DNA of 64,000 bases. Source: Maribacter algarum (ex Lu et al. 2025) (nom. illeg.) (lineage in GTDB: Bacteria > Bacteroidota > Bacteroidia > Flavobacteriales > Flavobacteriaceae). Below are positions 9,051-18,693 of this stretch, in pieces. Within the stretch, counting starts at the first letter, position 1; every line of letters starts with the position of its first letter. Both the position numbers and the translations under genes were made by a program. The DNA lies in the NCBI GenBank assembly GCA_947495915.1, contig CANMAW010000001.1:558001-622000 (forward strand), in the 5' to 3' direction. The notes under the pieces were generated by a model. The model was not told where the DNA came from. It did not search any database and was given only the letters and a program-made list of their open reading frames with translations.

Positions 9051-9977
9051 ATGGGCCAATACCTCTTAATTCCAATTATTTTCTTTGGATTAATCATTTT
9101 GATATCCTCTTTTTTTACCGTTAAGCAACAAACAGCGGTTATTATTGAACGCTTCGGTAAATTTCATAGCATACGCCAATCGGGTTTACATTTAAAAATA
9201 CCGTTAGTTGATAGAATCGCAGGAAAATTAAGTTTAAAAATTCAACAATTAGATGTTATAATAGAAACGAAAACTTTAGATGATGTATTTGTTCGGTTGA
9301 AAGTATCTGTTCAATATAAAGTTATCAAAGACAAAGTATATGATGCATTTTACAAACTAGATTACCCACACGATCAAATTACATCGTATGTATTTGATGT
9401 AGTTCGAGCGGAAGTGCCTAAAATGAAACTAGATGATGTTTTTGTTCGTAAAGATGATATTGCAATCGCTGTAAAATCAGAATTGAATGATGCTATGATG
9501 ACTTATGGCTATGATATTATTAAAACACTAGTTACCGATATCGATCCTGATGCTCAAGTAAAAGAAGCCATGAACCGAATTAACGCTTCTGAGCGAGAAA
9601 AAATTGCTGCCCAATTCGAAGGTGACGCTGCACGTATTCTAATTGTAGAAAAAGCAAAAGCTGAAGCTGAGAGTAAAAGACTTCAAGGTCAAGGTATTGC
9701 CGATCAAAGAAGAGAAATAGCAAGAGGTTTAGAAGAATCAGTAGAAGTGTTGAATAAAGTTGGTATAAACTCGCAAGAAGCATCTGCCCTAATTGTTGTT
9801 ACCCAACATTATGATACTTTACAATCTATTGGTCAAGAAACAAATAGTAATTTAATTCTATTACCAAATTCACCACAAGCTGGTAGTCAAATGTTAAACG
9901 ACATGGTGGCGAGTTTTACAGCGAGTAACCAAATTGGTGAAGCCATGAAAAAGGCTAAACCTAAGAAACTTGAATAG
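9051..9977 (+). CDS. SPFH/band 7 domain membrane protein
   Basis: A 308-residue stomatin-like protein. One hydrophobic helix at about residues 4-23 anchors it. The band 7 domain follows, with the recognisable ERFGKFHSIRQSGLHLKIP and a long region ending in alternating helical segments containing ASEREKIAAQ and EAESKRLQGQGIADQR, typical of the slipin/QmcA subgroup. Such proteins form oligomers in membrane microdomains and are often linked to membrane protease control, but no NfeD-like partner is adjacent here. A strong hairpin terminator follows about 25 bp after the stop, so the gene is likely a single transcription unit or ends one with gltX (93 bp upstream). Confidence 0.93.
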   Translation: MGQYLLIPIIFFGLIILISSFFTVKQQTAVIIERFGKFHSIRQSGLHLKIPLVDRIAGKLSLKIQQLDVIIETKTLDDVFVRLKVSVQYKVIKDKVYDAFYKLDYPHDQITSYVFDVVRAEVPKMKLDDVFVRKDDIAIAVKSELNDAMMTYGYDIIKTLVTDIDPDAQVKEAMNRINASEREKIAAQFEGDAARILIVEKAKAEAESKRLQGQGIADQRREIARGLEESVEVLNKVGINSQEASALIVVTQHYDTLQSIGQETNSNLILLPNSPQAGSQMLNDMVASFTASNQIGEAMKKAKPKKLE

Positions 9978-10000
9978 ACTTATAACACATTAATTTTAAA

Positions 10001-10030
10001 AGGTGCTTAACCAAATAAGCACCTTTTTTT
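10001..10030 (+). terminator. intrinsic terminator after the SPFH gene
   Basis: Perfect 9-bp stem AGGTGCTTA/TAAGCACCT at 10001-10009 and 10016-10024 with a 6-base loop, followed by a run of seven T. The left flank is A-rich too, so it may also stop transcription of the convergent minus-strand gene that ends at 10044. Confidence 0.9.
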
Positions 10031-10043
10031 ATAGGCAAAATTC

Positions 10044-11321
10044 TTAAAAGTATTGTCCTATACCAAACACAATTCCTTCGGTAGAATCATTTCCAACACC
10101 GAAGCCATAATCCAATCTAAAAACCGCATTAAAGATTTTTTTATGAATAAACCGAACTCCCACCCCTGGGTATAATCTAGTAAAAGAACCGTCAAATAAT
10201 TGAGAAAAATCCTCACCCGGCTTTCGCCATGAACCTGCATCAACAAAGACATTTCCTTGCAGAACAAACCAACCTTTTTCATAAAAAGTATGTCTATATT
10301 CCGAATTCAATACAACAGCCGCAGTACCCCTGTCCACCGTATTTCCAACACCTCTTATATTTAATTGATTGTCAAGGGTAAAAGGTGCGAAAGGTGAGTC
10401 TTCATTGCCAAAGGAAGCGGCCAAACGTAACCGACTTGCCCAGTTTCCCCTTTTATTTACTTTTCTGTAATATGTAAAATCATTTCTTAAAGAAATAAAA
10501 GATCCTAAAAACTCTGTTCCTGCTTCGTCTGCATTTTGAAGATGAATGTATTGACCTATAAACTCACTTGAAACGCCATCTAAATACTGGTAGTCGATAT
10601 CCAAATCAACAAAACGGTAGCCTAATTTGTAAACAAGTTTGTTCGCCTCAAGCGATAGAGGCCTATTGGGTAAAAGAGTCTCTTCTTCAAAGAAATAAGA
10701 TTCTTTTGTATATGCAACTCCGGCCTCAGCTTCGTTATTAAAATCAAAAGAGAAAAGTAACTTGCCTTCAAAAATTTCAGCGTTGAATCTATAATTTTTA
10801 TCACCCTCAGTAAAAAATACAGGTTGTTGTGTTGTAGAATTTTGATAATTAAACCCAAGACCAACTTTATCGCTAAATAAAAACGGATGTTCCCAAAATG
10901 CGCCATAAGAATTAAAAACATTCTTTTCGTAGAAGGCCCCTAATAGTTGATTGTTTCCAAAAAGATTAAATTCAAATACTGATAATCGATAAGCAAAGCT
11001 ATCATCATTTGCTGTTGCAATTCGTAACCCTGGAATCACTGTAAAATTCTCTTCAATCGTATAAATCAATTTTGGATTACTTTTATCTCCCTTTAGGCTG
11101 AAGCTTGCATTTGCAATTCCTGGAAGTCTTTTCAAACGTTCAATATCTTTAACAATTAAAAGAGAATCGTATTTCGAATTGGCTTTTACTTTTACTAAAC
11201 GACGTAGAAAACTTTCTTTGGTTTTTTTTAAACCAGTGAATTCTAAATTAGAAATGATTTGGTCTTGAGAAAAAAGATTTGAACTAACAAGCAAGAAACC
11301 TAAAAAAAGTATTTTTTTCAT
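10044..11321 (-). CDS. BamA/TamA-like outer-membrane beta-barrel protein
   Basis: A 425-residue protein with a signal peptide ending near FSQ (residues 1-19). Residues of about 22-90 resemble a single POTRA domain (ISNLEFTGLKKTKESFLRR and a later alpha-beta pattern). The rest alternates polar and aromatic residues as expected for a 16-stranded barrel of the surface-antigen (Omp85) family, ending in an aromatic residue (IGQYF) as barrel proteins do. The segment NQLNIRGVGN is reminiscent of the conserved loop with R-G in this superfamily. With one POTRA it is shorter than BamA, so it is more likely a TamA-like or lineage-specific Omp85 protein. Substrate unknown. It stands alone, with 222 bp to the next gene. 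Confidence 0.8.
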   Translation of the reverse strand: MKKILFLGFLLVSSNLFSQDQIISNLEFTGLKKTKESFLRRLVKVKANSKYDSLLIVKDIERLKRLPGIANASFSLKGDKSNPKLIYTIEENFTVIPGLRIATANDDSFAYRLSVFEFNLFGNNQLLGAFYEKNVFNSYGAFWEHPFLFSDKVGLGFNYQNSTTQQPVFFTEGDKNYRFNAEIFEGKLLFSFDFNNEAEAGVAYTKESYFFEEETLLPNRPLSLEANKLVYKLGYRFVDLDIDYQYLDGVSSEFIGQYIHLQNADEAGTEFLGSFISLRNDFTYYRKVNKRGNWASRLRLAASFGNEDSPFAPFTLDNQLNIRGVGNTVDRGTAAVVLNSEYRHTFYEKGWFVLQGNVFVDAGSWRKPGEDFSQLFDGSFTRLYPGVGVRFIHKKIFNAVFRLDYGFGVGNDSTEGIVFGIGQYF

Positions 11322-11543
11322 TGATAGAATATTTCTATCATTAAGACGAAGAATAGTAAAATACCATACAACTTTCAGCCAATTTTATGATTTGCGCATT
11401 CTAATCAATGCTAATGGCTTATCACAGGGCTAGCCAATCCATAGCCTTTTTACCGATAGAAATACTTATTAAACGCTTTAAAACAAACCATTTTTAATAG
11501 AATATACCAATTGAGATATTTTAATGAATAAGAAAAACTTATA

Positions 11544-13229
11544 CTAGTTTTTTTGCTGAATTTTGGCCCAAGAATCTCGTAAACCTACCGTTTTATTAAA
11601 AACTAATTTTTCAGAGGTTGAATCAGTATCTACACAAAAATAGCCCAATCGTTGAAATTGTACCTGATCACCAATTTTTGCTTCTTGCAGGCTTGGTTCT
11701 AAATATCCGGTAATAACTTCTAAAGAGTCAGGATTTACAAAATCCATAAAATCTTTATCCTTATGAGTGTCTGGGCTTTCTACTGTAAAAAGTCTATCGT
11801 ATAATCTAACTTCCGCCTCAATTGCATGTTTAATTGATACCCAATGTAAAGTACCTTTAACCTTACGAAGGCTTTCCTCTGTACCGCTACCACTTTTACT
11901 TTTTGGATCGTAAGTACATTGCACTTCAATTATATTCCCATCGGTATCTTTAGTACAACTCTCTGCTTTTATGATGTATGCATTCTTTAATCGAACTTCT
12001 TTTCCTAATTTAAGTCTAAAAAACTTTTTATTTGCTTCTTCTCTAAAATCCTCTTTTTCGATATAGATTTCTTTAGAAAAAGGAACCTTTCGAGATCCTG
12101 CTGTTTCATCTTCAGGATTATTTTCAGCATCAAGCCATTCTTCTTCTCCTTCCGGATAGTTGGTAATAACAACCTTCAAGGGGTCTAAAACTCCCATTAC
12201 CCTCGGAGCAACTTTGTTCAAATGATCTCTAACTTGAAATTCTAACAACGAAACATCTATCAAATTATCTCGTTTTGCAATTCCTATGGTATCCGCAAAA
12301 TTCCGTATAGATTCCGGAGAATACCCTCTTCTTTTTAAACCAGAAATTGTAGGCATTCTTGGATCATCCCAACCGATAACCACCTTTTCTTCGACTAGCT
12401 TAGCAAGCTTTCTTTTACTAACCACCGTATGGCTTAAATTCCTTCTGGCAAATTCTCTTTGTTTAGGGCGAACTTTATCCTGTGATACAACTTGATCTAA
12501 AAACCAATCATAAAGTTCACGGTGCATTGCAAACTCAAGCGTACATAGTGAATGTGAAACTTGTTCGATATAATCACTCTCGCCATGGGTCCAATCGTAC
12601 ATTGGATAAATACACCAATCGGTATTTGTTCTATGATGTGCCTTGTGTAACACCCGATACATAATCGGATCACGCATAAGCATATTAGAAGAAGTCATGT
12701 CAATCTTGGCCCTTAAAACATGTTTACCCTCTTCAAATTCTCCATTCTTCATCGAAGTGAATAATTGCAAGTTTTCTTCAACCGATCTATTTCGAAACGG
12801 ACTTTCGATACCGGGTTCAGTAGGGCTTCCTTTTTGCATAGCCATTTCATCAGAACTTTGACTATCAACATAAGCCTTTCCTTCTTTAATCAGAAAAACA
12901 GCCCAATCATAGAGCTGCTGGAAATAATCAGAAGCATACCGTTCGGTATTCCACTGATAACCCAACCAAGTCACATCTCTTTTAATAGCATCAACAAACT
13001 CTTGTTCTTCTTTAGCAGGGTTTGTGTCATCAAACCTCAAATTTACAGGGGCGTCGTATCGCAATCCCAAGCCGAAATTCAAACAAATTGAACTTGCATG
13101 GCCAATATGTAAATACCCATTTGGTTCTGGAGGAAATCTAAACCGTAAATCATCACGAGAAAACCCATTTTTAAGGTCTTCTTCGATAATATGTTCAAGA
13201 AAATTTAACGGTTTATCTGCGTTACTCAT
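11544..13229 (-). CDS. glnS: glutamine--tRNA ligase
   Basis: Class I synthetase charging tRNA-Gln directly. The 561 residues match the bacterial GlnRS length. The catalytic motif PPEPNGYLHIGHA at 33-45 and the KMSKS-type VVSKRKL at 269-275 are both intact; RFDDTNP at 65-71 is the GlnRS-specific form. The C-terminal half has the two anticodon-binding beta-barrels. The ATG at 13229 is the natural start. It lies alone between the outer-membrane protein gene and the divergent adhesin gene. Confidence 0.97.
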   Translation of the reverse strand: MSNADKPLNFLEHIIEEDLKNGFSRDDLRFRFPPEPNGYLHIGHASSICLNFGLGLRYDAPVNLRFDDTNPAKEEQEFVDAIKRDVTWLGYQWNTERYASDYFQQLYDWAVFLIKEGKAYVDSQSSDEMAMQKGSPTEPGIESPFRNRSVEENLQLFTSMKNGEFEEGKHVLRAKIDMTSSNMLMRDPIMYRVLHKAHHRTNTDWCIYPMYDWTHGESDYIEQVSHSLCTLEFAMHRELYDWFLDQVVSQDKVRPKQREFARRNLSHTVVSKRKLAKLVEEKVVIGWDDPRMPTISGLKRRGYSPESIRNFADTIGIAKRDNLIDVSLLEFQVRDHLNKVAPRVMGVLDPLKVVITNYPEGEEEWLDAENNPEDETAGSRKVPFSKEIYIEKEDFREEANKKFFRLKLGKEVRLKNAYIIKAESCTKDTDGNIIEVQCTYDPKSKSGSGTEESLRKVKGTLHWVSIKHAIEAEVRLYDRLFTVESPDTHKDKDFMDFVNPDSLEVITGYLEPSLQEAKIGDQVQFQRLGYFCVDTDSTSEKLVFNKTVGLRDSWAKIQQKN

Positions 13230-13312
13230 AGCTATAAATTATCAAAGCACAAAAGTAGTTAAAATGCCGTGAAATTAGGCTACAAAAATAACGCAGCATA
13301 CAAATTCAAGTG

Positions 13313-13382
13313 TTTCACAACAACTTTCTTCGCTAATACAACAATAAATTCCATTAAAGAGCAAATAAAGACATATTTGTTA
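13313..13382 (+). promoter_or_regulatory. upstream element shared with the giant adhesin gene (copy 1)
   Basis: Three blocks: TTTCACAACA at 13313-13322, ACAACAATAAATTC at 13338-13351 and ATATTTGTTA at 13373-13382. The same three blocks with the same spacing occur at 19158-19227 before the SprB-like gene, while the sequence around them differs. It ends about 130 bp before the start codon of the 13512 gene. A shared promoter, operator or leader element is inferred; no known motif name fits. Confidence 0.5.
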
Positions 13383-13511
13383 TTAGATAGTGTTTAAGGT
13401 AATAGCCAAAAGTTCCTCAAACAGATAAAGCTCAAAAAAATACGCCAAATACACTGCCTAAAACAGGCCTAAAATAATTAAGCCGGTAGTATACCAAAAC
13501 TACAACTACTT

Positions 13512-15752
13512 ATGATACCAAATAATTTAGCGAAATTAAAACTTTTGATAGCGGCATTATTTATGCTAGCTGTCTCCGCAGGTTCGGCACAAATAGCTTT
13601 ACGCCCGCCAGTACCAGCAGGAGGAGCGGGAGCTTGGACAAAAATATGTGCAGGAATTGATTCAGGTTCGGGGCCCTTTAATTCTTATGATATGACCATT
13701 TCATGGGCTGGGGCATTACCCAATTCAGGTAACGAATTTATTCTAGAACTTTCTGACGCCAATGGTGACTTCACAACACCCATTGAACTTGCAAGAGTAA
13801 CCGATCAAAATACTAATACTACAAAAGAATTCGACATTAACTTTTCAATACCAACTGATACAAGAGGTACGGGGTATAAATTTAGAATTAGAAGCACGGA
13901 TAACGTAAGCTCTGCAGAAACAGATAATTCGTATCATGTGTACTATATGAACGTTACTAACAATCTAAATATTAGTGAAGCAGGCGATGGAAACCCACCT
14001 GGTAATATTTGTAGTGCAAATGCAATTACATTACAAGTTGATAATATTTCAAACCCAGAAACCTATCAATACCAATGGTACCGTGGAGGCACCTTACTTG
14101 CTGAAACTGGACATACTATTTTAGCTGATACTAGTGGAATGTATCAAGCCTTAGTAGATTATGGTGATTGTACCTTCAATGGAAATACCGACTCTAACTT
14201 TGTTACTGTTACTATTGGTGCTACTGGGTCAGGTGTTAACATTAATACTCCAAGTCAAACAGCACTTTGCGCCGGCCAAACGGAAACACTTACTGTAGAA
14301 ATGCCTGATGGTTCGGCAAACTACCAATGGTACAAAGATGACAACATTTTATCAGGTGCCACTGGCACATCATATGTTGTTAATGGAAGCACTCCAGGTT
14401 TCGAGGGAGATTACCAAGTAGAAATTTCAGGGAGTGGAATTTGTACCGAACGGTCTTCTGCAGTCACGATTACGAATGCTGCCGGCTTTAACGTAACTAG
14501 AAATAACGCGGCAAATATTGTAGTTTTACCAACCCAACCGGAAACATTAAGTGTTACTACAGATGCTCCTTCTCCAACATTTGAATGGTTTAGAAATGGA
14601 GTGTCCATCGGAAATGACAACCCAAGTTTATCTATAACTCAAGATGGTACTTATTACGTAGCTGTCACTTCAGGTGGAGCGTGTTCTTCAACTATAAACT
14701 CAGAAACAACGGAGGCAGTAACACCTTCTTCATTTGAAATTATCATTGATTATACCAATACGTATACTTCATGTGTTTCTACCAACACTACACTTGAGGT
14801 TACAACAATAAACGCCATAGCAACAGATGGTAGTTCTTCCGATGTAACAACGCAAATGATTTCCTCATTTTCGTATCAATGGAGCAGAAATGGTACCGCT
14901 GTTGCTGGGGAAACCAATTCAACAATAAGTTTGACCAACCCTACAGAAAACGGAGACTATGAAGTTAATGCCAGTATTGGTAGCTACGATGAAAACTCTA
15001 ATATTTTACCTGTACAACTGTTAACAGATGAAACGTTGATCATTAATGCTTCAAGCTTGACTTATTGTAGTTCTTCTGACACCATAACTATTACAACGAC
15101 AACTGACCTAACAACCACAAGTTTTAGTTGGGAAAGAGATGGCAGTTCTATTAATACTACAGACTCCACTCTAAATGTTAATCAACCTGGAACCTATAGA
15201 TTGTTAATCGATAGGGGAGGTTGTTCACTAATCTCAAACGAACTTGTGATCGCTCCATTAGATCCAGATCTAATTACTTTAGATAATGATGGTGACGTTA
15301 TTTTTCCAGAAGGAAGTTCAAGAACTGTAACCGCAAGTGGAGGAACATCATATCAGTGGTTTGATAACAACAACAACTTACTTAGTAGTTCAGATGCAAT
15401 GACCTTTACCGAAGAAGGTGACTTTTTACTAGTTGCCAATATTGACAACTGCGAAATCTCTAGACCATTAACTGTTGTATATTTAGACACTTTTAAAGTT
15501 CCAAATGTCATTACCCCTAACGGTGATGGCTCAAATGATCAATGGATCATTCCAAATTCATACTCCAATCAGTCAGATGTAACTGTAATTATATATGATG
15601 ATAATGGCGTTGAACAATTAAATGAAACCGGATATCAAAATGACTGGCCACAATCGTCAGTTGCATTTCCAAATCAAAATATGGTATTCTATTACGTAAT
15701 TAAGAATGCCTCTGAAACCCTTAAAAAAGGTACCATAACCGTCATACGTTAA
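13512..15752 (+). CDS. secreted Ig-like adhesin with type IX type B sorting domain
   Basis: A 746-residue secreted protein. Residues 1-26 are a signal peptide ending at GSAQ. An N-terminal beta-rich domain precedes six Ig-like repeats marked by tryptophan motifs such as YQWYRGG, YQWYKDD, FEWFRNG, YQWSRNG, FSWERDG and YQWFDNN at about residues 186, 270, 356, 454, 536 and 613. From about 660 the sequence VPNVITPNGDGSNDQW starts the gliding-motility-associated C-terminal domain, the type B signal for the type IX secretion system. It is followed 15 bp later by a PorP/SprF-type gene, its probable export or anchoring partner. Position and content recall sprC of the Flavobacterium sprC-sprD-sprB-sprF operon, but I could not align them. 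Confidence 0.85.
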   Translation: MIPNNLAKLKLLIAALFMLAVSAGSAQIALRPPVPAGGAGAWTKICAGIDSGSGPFNSYDMTISWAGALPNSGNEFILELSDANGDFTTPIELARVTDQNTNTTKEFDINFSIPTDTRGTGYKFRIRSTDNVSSAETDNSYHVYYMNVTNNLNISEAGDGNPPGNICSANAITLQVDNISNPETYQYQWYRGGTLLAETGHTILADTSGMYQALVDYGDCTFNGNTDSNFVTVTIGATGSGVNINTPSQTALCAGQTETLTVEMPDGSANYQWYKDDNILSGATGTSYVVNGSTPGFEGDYQVEISGSGICTERSSAVTITNAAGFNVTRNNAANIVVLPTQPETLSVTTDAPSPTFEWFRNGVSIGNDNPSLSITQDGTYYVAVTSGGACSSTINSETTEAVTPSSFEIIIDYTNTYTSCVSTNTTLEVTTINAIATDGSSSDVTTQMISSFSYQWSRNGTAVAGETNSTISLTNPTENGDYEVNASIGSYDENSNILPVQLLTDETLIINASSLTYCSSSDTITITTTTDLTTTSFSWERDGSSINTTDSTLNVNQPGTYRLLIDRGGCSLISNELVIAPLDPDLITLDNDGDVIFPEGSSRTVTASGGTSYQWFDNNNNLLSSSDAMTFTEEGDFLLVANIDNCEISRPLTVVYLDTFKVPNVITPNGDGSNDQWIIPNSYSNQSDVTVIIYDDNGVEQLNETGYQNDWPQSSVAFPNQNMVFYYVIKNASETLKKGTITVIR

Positions 15753-15767
15753 TACCCTACAGTGACC

Positions 15768-17957
15768 ATGATGAAGCTAAAAAATATACTCCTACTGTCC
15801 CTGATATCATTTTTGTCATTAAGCACGCTTAATGCTCAAGAATCAGACCCTATATTACCACTTAAGGTAGCGCCACAAAATTTAATGAAATTTAATAGGT
15901 TTCTAATAAACCCAACGTTTACCACGGTACGCGAAGACAATTCATATATCAACTTTTTACATAGAAACCAATCGTTTCAATTTGACAATAATGATCAAAC
16001 TTATTTTGTCAGTTATAGTGGTCGAATGGGTGATAGAAACGGTTTAGGCCTTAGTCTTTACTCACAACAAAAAGGGCTCGTTTCTAACATAGGTATAATG
16101 GCCAATTACGCTTATGGAATAAAACTAAGTGATAAAAGTAATTTTACCTTTGGAGCAAACCTTGCTTACTATAACACAGGTTTTGACAGGAATAGGGCAA
16201 GTCAATTAGACCCGAACGATCCATTATTAAACGGTACTATTGATAGTAATGTGCTGTCTTTTCAGCCTGGCTTCAATCTTTCATATGGTCAGTTTGACTT
16301 TGGTGTATATGCTGAAAACTTATTTGATTACAATATTAAAACGAGTGAACAACTCACCGATTTTGCGAACAAAACATATTCGGGACATTTACAATATACT
16401 CATCGGTTTGAAAATGGAACCGGTATTATGGAGAATTCAAGACTAATGCCATTGGCAAGAGTACGCTTGAATGCTCAAGACGGCCCCTTATCTGAAGATA
16501 TACAGGATCTTTCTTTAGGAGGAAGTTTAATTCTAGACCTACCAAAACTAGGATGGATTCAAGGTGGGTATGATTCCTTTTATGGAGCGTCTGCTGGCGC
16601 AGGTTTTAATTTAAATAAGCGTCTATCTTTAGGTTACACAATGGAAAAAGGCTTTGGAACAGACTTAAACAACCTAGGGGTAACACATGAAATTTCATTC
16701 GCTTATTCTTTTACACCAAACCTTACCGAAGATCGAGTTATGCTCGAAGAACCTGAAGAAGAATTGGTAGACAATAACAAGTTAACACAAGATGATCTTG
16801 CTAACAACGAAGAATTAGAAGAGCTCAAAAAAAGACTTGCGGAAAATGATGAAGTACTTGCCGAATTAATGTTTCGACAAGACTCACTTGAAGCAAATCG
16901 TCAAAAAGATTTAGAGCGTCGTTTTGAAATGGTTATGCGAATGGTTAGAAATGAAACTAAGGGTCAACGACCAGATTTAGAAAAACGTGCTGAAGAATTA
17001 TTTTTAAATGGTACTGATACCCAATCGTCTTTAGCTTCAAACAGTTCTAAGCCTATTGAAAAAACAAATACCATAGCTAAACAAACGGGTACTAATAATG
17101 TTAATAAACCAACTTTAGCTAGCACTAGTTCTGATACATATCAAAACAATCAACTTCCAACAAGAAAATCATCTACCACAACTGTAGCTTCAAATAATCA
17201 AAACGAAAGTAGACCAAGAGCTGCTGCTGTTGAACAAGATAATACAAACCCAAGTAGTTACTCGCAACCAGTTTCTCGCGATCAAATAAAAAGTGCAAAA
17301 TTTCGAAATATTGAAGGTACAGATGACGGTTACTATTTGGTTGCCAACGTATACAAAGGAGGAAAGTATATGAACAAATTTTTAGATCGATTGAACGATC
17401 AGGGCTTTGCTTCTGGCTATGTTGATAATCAAAATAACGGATTAAAATATGTTTATCTTGAACGGTATGATACCTGGCAAGAGGCAGCCGATGCCTATAA
17501 AAGCAGTATGAACGGTGAATATGAAGATGCTCTATGGATTATGAATGTAGATAACAGGTATACTAATGAAGCATATGCAAGCAATGTTGATCAATTAGAC
17601 AAAAAAGCGACCAAGTATAACTTAGATGCCCTTGATAATAACAAAGTGGTTAAAGACAAAGTTGCCGCTACTGATGTGAAAGCAAAAACCCTTAAATTAG
17701 ATGGCGTAGGTCAGGGCTACTACATCATAGCCAATGTTTTCGCTAACCCGAACAACGCCAGAAAATTTGTAAAACTTTTAAATTCTTATGGTCTTAATGC
17801 AAGCTATTTCATCAACCCCGAAAACAACTGGAGATACGTTTATTTAAAGAGACATGAGTCTTGGAATAATGCATTGATATCATACTACTCAAAAATCAAC
17901 GATTCTTATGATGACAAAATGTGGATTATGCGAGTGCAACAAGGTTTAAATGCATAA
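15768..17957 (+). CDS. PorP/SprF-type outer-membrane protein fused to two SPOR-like repeats
   Basis: About 730 residues. A signal peptide ending in LNAQ leads into a PorP/SprF-type barrel (to about residue 320) with NPTFTTVRED and GLGLSLYSQQKG, which resemble the family's opening strands. A charged helical segment follows at about 340-395, then a Ser/Thr/Asn-rich linker. Two C-terminal repeats at about 520-595 and 647-725 share GYYLVANV/GYYIIANV, YVYLERYDTW/YVYLKRHESW and LWIMNV/MWIMRV; they look like SPOR-type peptidoglycan-binding domains. This would tie an outer-membrane component to the cell wall. Candidate starts are ATG at 15768 or 15771; a GTG at 15762 is less likely. The gene is coupled to the adhesin upstream and ends at a strong terminator. 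It may be the counterpart of sprD, by position only. Confidence 0.85.
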   Translation: MMKLKNILLLSLISFLSLSTLNAQESDPILPLKVAPQNLMKFNRFLINPTFTTVREDNSYINFLHRNQSFQFDNNDQTYFVSYSGRMGDRNGLGLSLYSQQKGLVSNIGIMANYAYGIKLSDKSNFTFGANLAYYNTGFDRNRASQLDPNDPLLNGTIDSNVLSFQPGFNLSYGQFDFGVYAENLFDYNIKTSEQLTDFANKTYSGHLQYTHRFENGTGIMENSRLMPLARVRLNAQDGPLSEDIQDLSLGGSLILDLPKLGWIQGGYDSFYGASAGAGFNLNKRLSLGYTMEKGFGTDLNNLGVTHEISFAYSFTPNLTEDRVMLEEPEEELVDNNKLTQDDLANNEELEELKKRLAENDEVLAELMFRQDSLEANRQKDLERRFEMVMRMVRNETKGQRPDLEKRAEELFLNGTDTQSSLASNSSKPIEKTNTIAKQTGTNNVNKPTLASTSSDTYQNNQLPTRKSSTTTVASNNQNESRPRAAAVEQDNTNPSSYSQPVSRDQIKSAKFRNIEGTDDGYYLVANVYKGGKYMNKFLDRLNDQGFASGYVDNQNNGLKYVYLERYDTWQEAADAYKSSMNGEYEDALWIMNVDNRYTNEAYASNVDQLDKKATKYNLDALDNNKVVKDKVAATDVKAKTLKLDGVGQGYYIIANVFANPNNARKFVKLLNSYGLNASYFINPENNWRYVYLKRHESWNNALISYYSKINDSYDDKMWIMRVQQGLNA

Positions 17958-18003
17958 CCCAAATAAGAAAAAGAAAATTATAAAACTGTTTGGTATAATA
18001 ATT

Positions 18004-18032
18004 AAAATCCCACATTGATGTGGGATTTTTTT
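18004..18032 (+). terminator. bidirectional intrinsic terminator
   Basis: An 11-bp stem (AAAATCCCACA at 18004-18014 with TGTGGGATTTT at 18019-18029) with a 4-base loop TTGA and a T run. Its A-rich left side gives a T run on the other strand, so it can also serve the convergent lipoprotein gene ending at 18055. Confidence 0.9.
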
Positions 18033-18054
18033 ATACACCTTAACAAGCTCTTTT

Positions 18055-18693
18055 TTAATTCTTAATTACCAAGTTCTTAAAATCACCTTTGGAGTTAAAG
18101 CCTGTCCAAAATCCTATTCTGTTTGAAGCTTGCTTTTCCAGCCGTTTGACCTTCATTAATTCTATATTATTTCTTTTATCGTAGACGTAAACCTCATCGA
18201 CTTCAATTTTAATTGAAATAGAAAACCAATCATCAGGAGCAGGAGGATTATTAAATATTGCCTCAAATTGTCCTTCGAAATTGGCTCTCAAGTATTTCCA
18301 TGTATTTTTCGGATGGCTGATATATTGCATGCTGTGTTTTCTCCTTTCAACATCCTTATTCCTAAAATTAAATGGTCTAAAATAAACAGCCTCATAGGTT
18401 GAGTCATTTTGAATGTTAAAGGCTAAACCCACAAAACTTTTTCCTTGAACATCTTCTCCGCGTATCTCTAATTCTATAGTTCCAGTTTCAAAACTTACAG
18501 ATTCAAAAACCGCCAAGCCATCTCCTTTAACCGCATTTAAAGACAACTTATACTGTTCGCTATTTTCGATAGGTATAATTTCTCGGTTAACAATTTTTAG
18601 ATTCTCCTTTTCAATATTGATTTTTTTAACGGCGCAAGATGATACCAAAACCAACAAACACACAACTCTTAGCAACGACATTTTAACCTTCAT
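18055..18693 (-). CDS. lipoprotein with a LamG/DUF1080-like jelly-roll domain
   Basis: 212 residues. A hydrophobic N-terminus ends in VSSC, a lipobox, so the product is probably lipid-anchored. The mature part reads like a concanavalin-type jelly roll: FETGTIELEIRG, then FVGLAFNIQNDSTYEAVYFRPFNF and a final RIGFWTGFNSKGDFKNLVIKN, which is the pattern seen in LamG and DUF1080 domains that bind or cleave glycans. No catalytic residues can be named. The gene is on the opposite strand between the two adhesin gene pairs. The ATG at 18693 or the one at 18681 could start it. Its promoter must lie in the long gap shared with the giant adhesin gene. Confidence 0.75.
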   Translation of the reverse strand: MKVKMSLLRVVCLLVLVSSCAVKKINIEKENLKIVNREIIPIENSEQYKLSLNAVKGDGLAVFESVSFETGTIELEIRGEDVQGKSFVGLAFNIQNDSTYEAVYFRPFNFRNKDVERRKHSMQYISHPKNTWKYLRANFEGQFEAIFNNPPAPDDWFSISIKIEVDEVYVYDKRNNIELMKVKRLEKQASNRIGFWTGFNSKGDFKNLVIKN

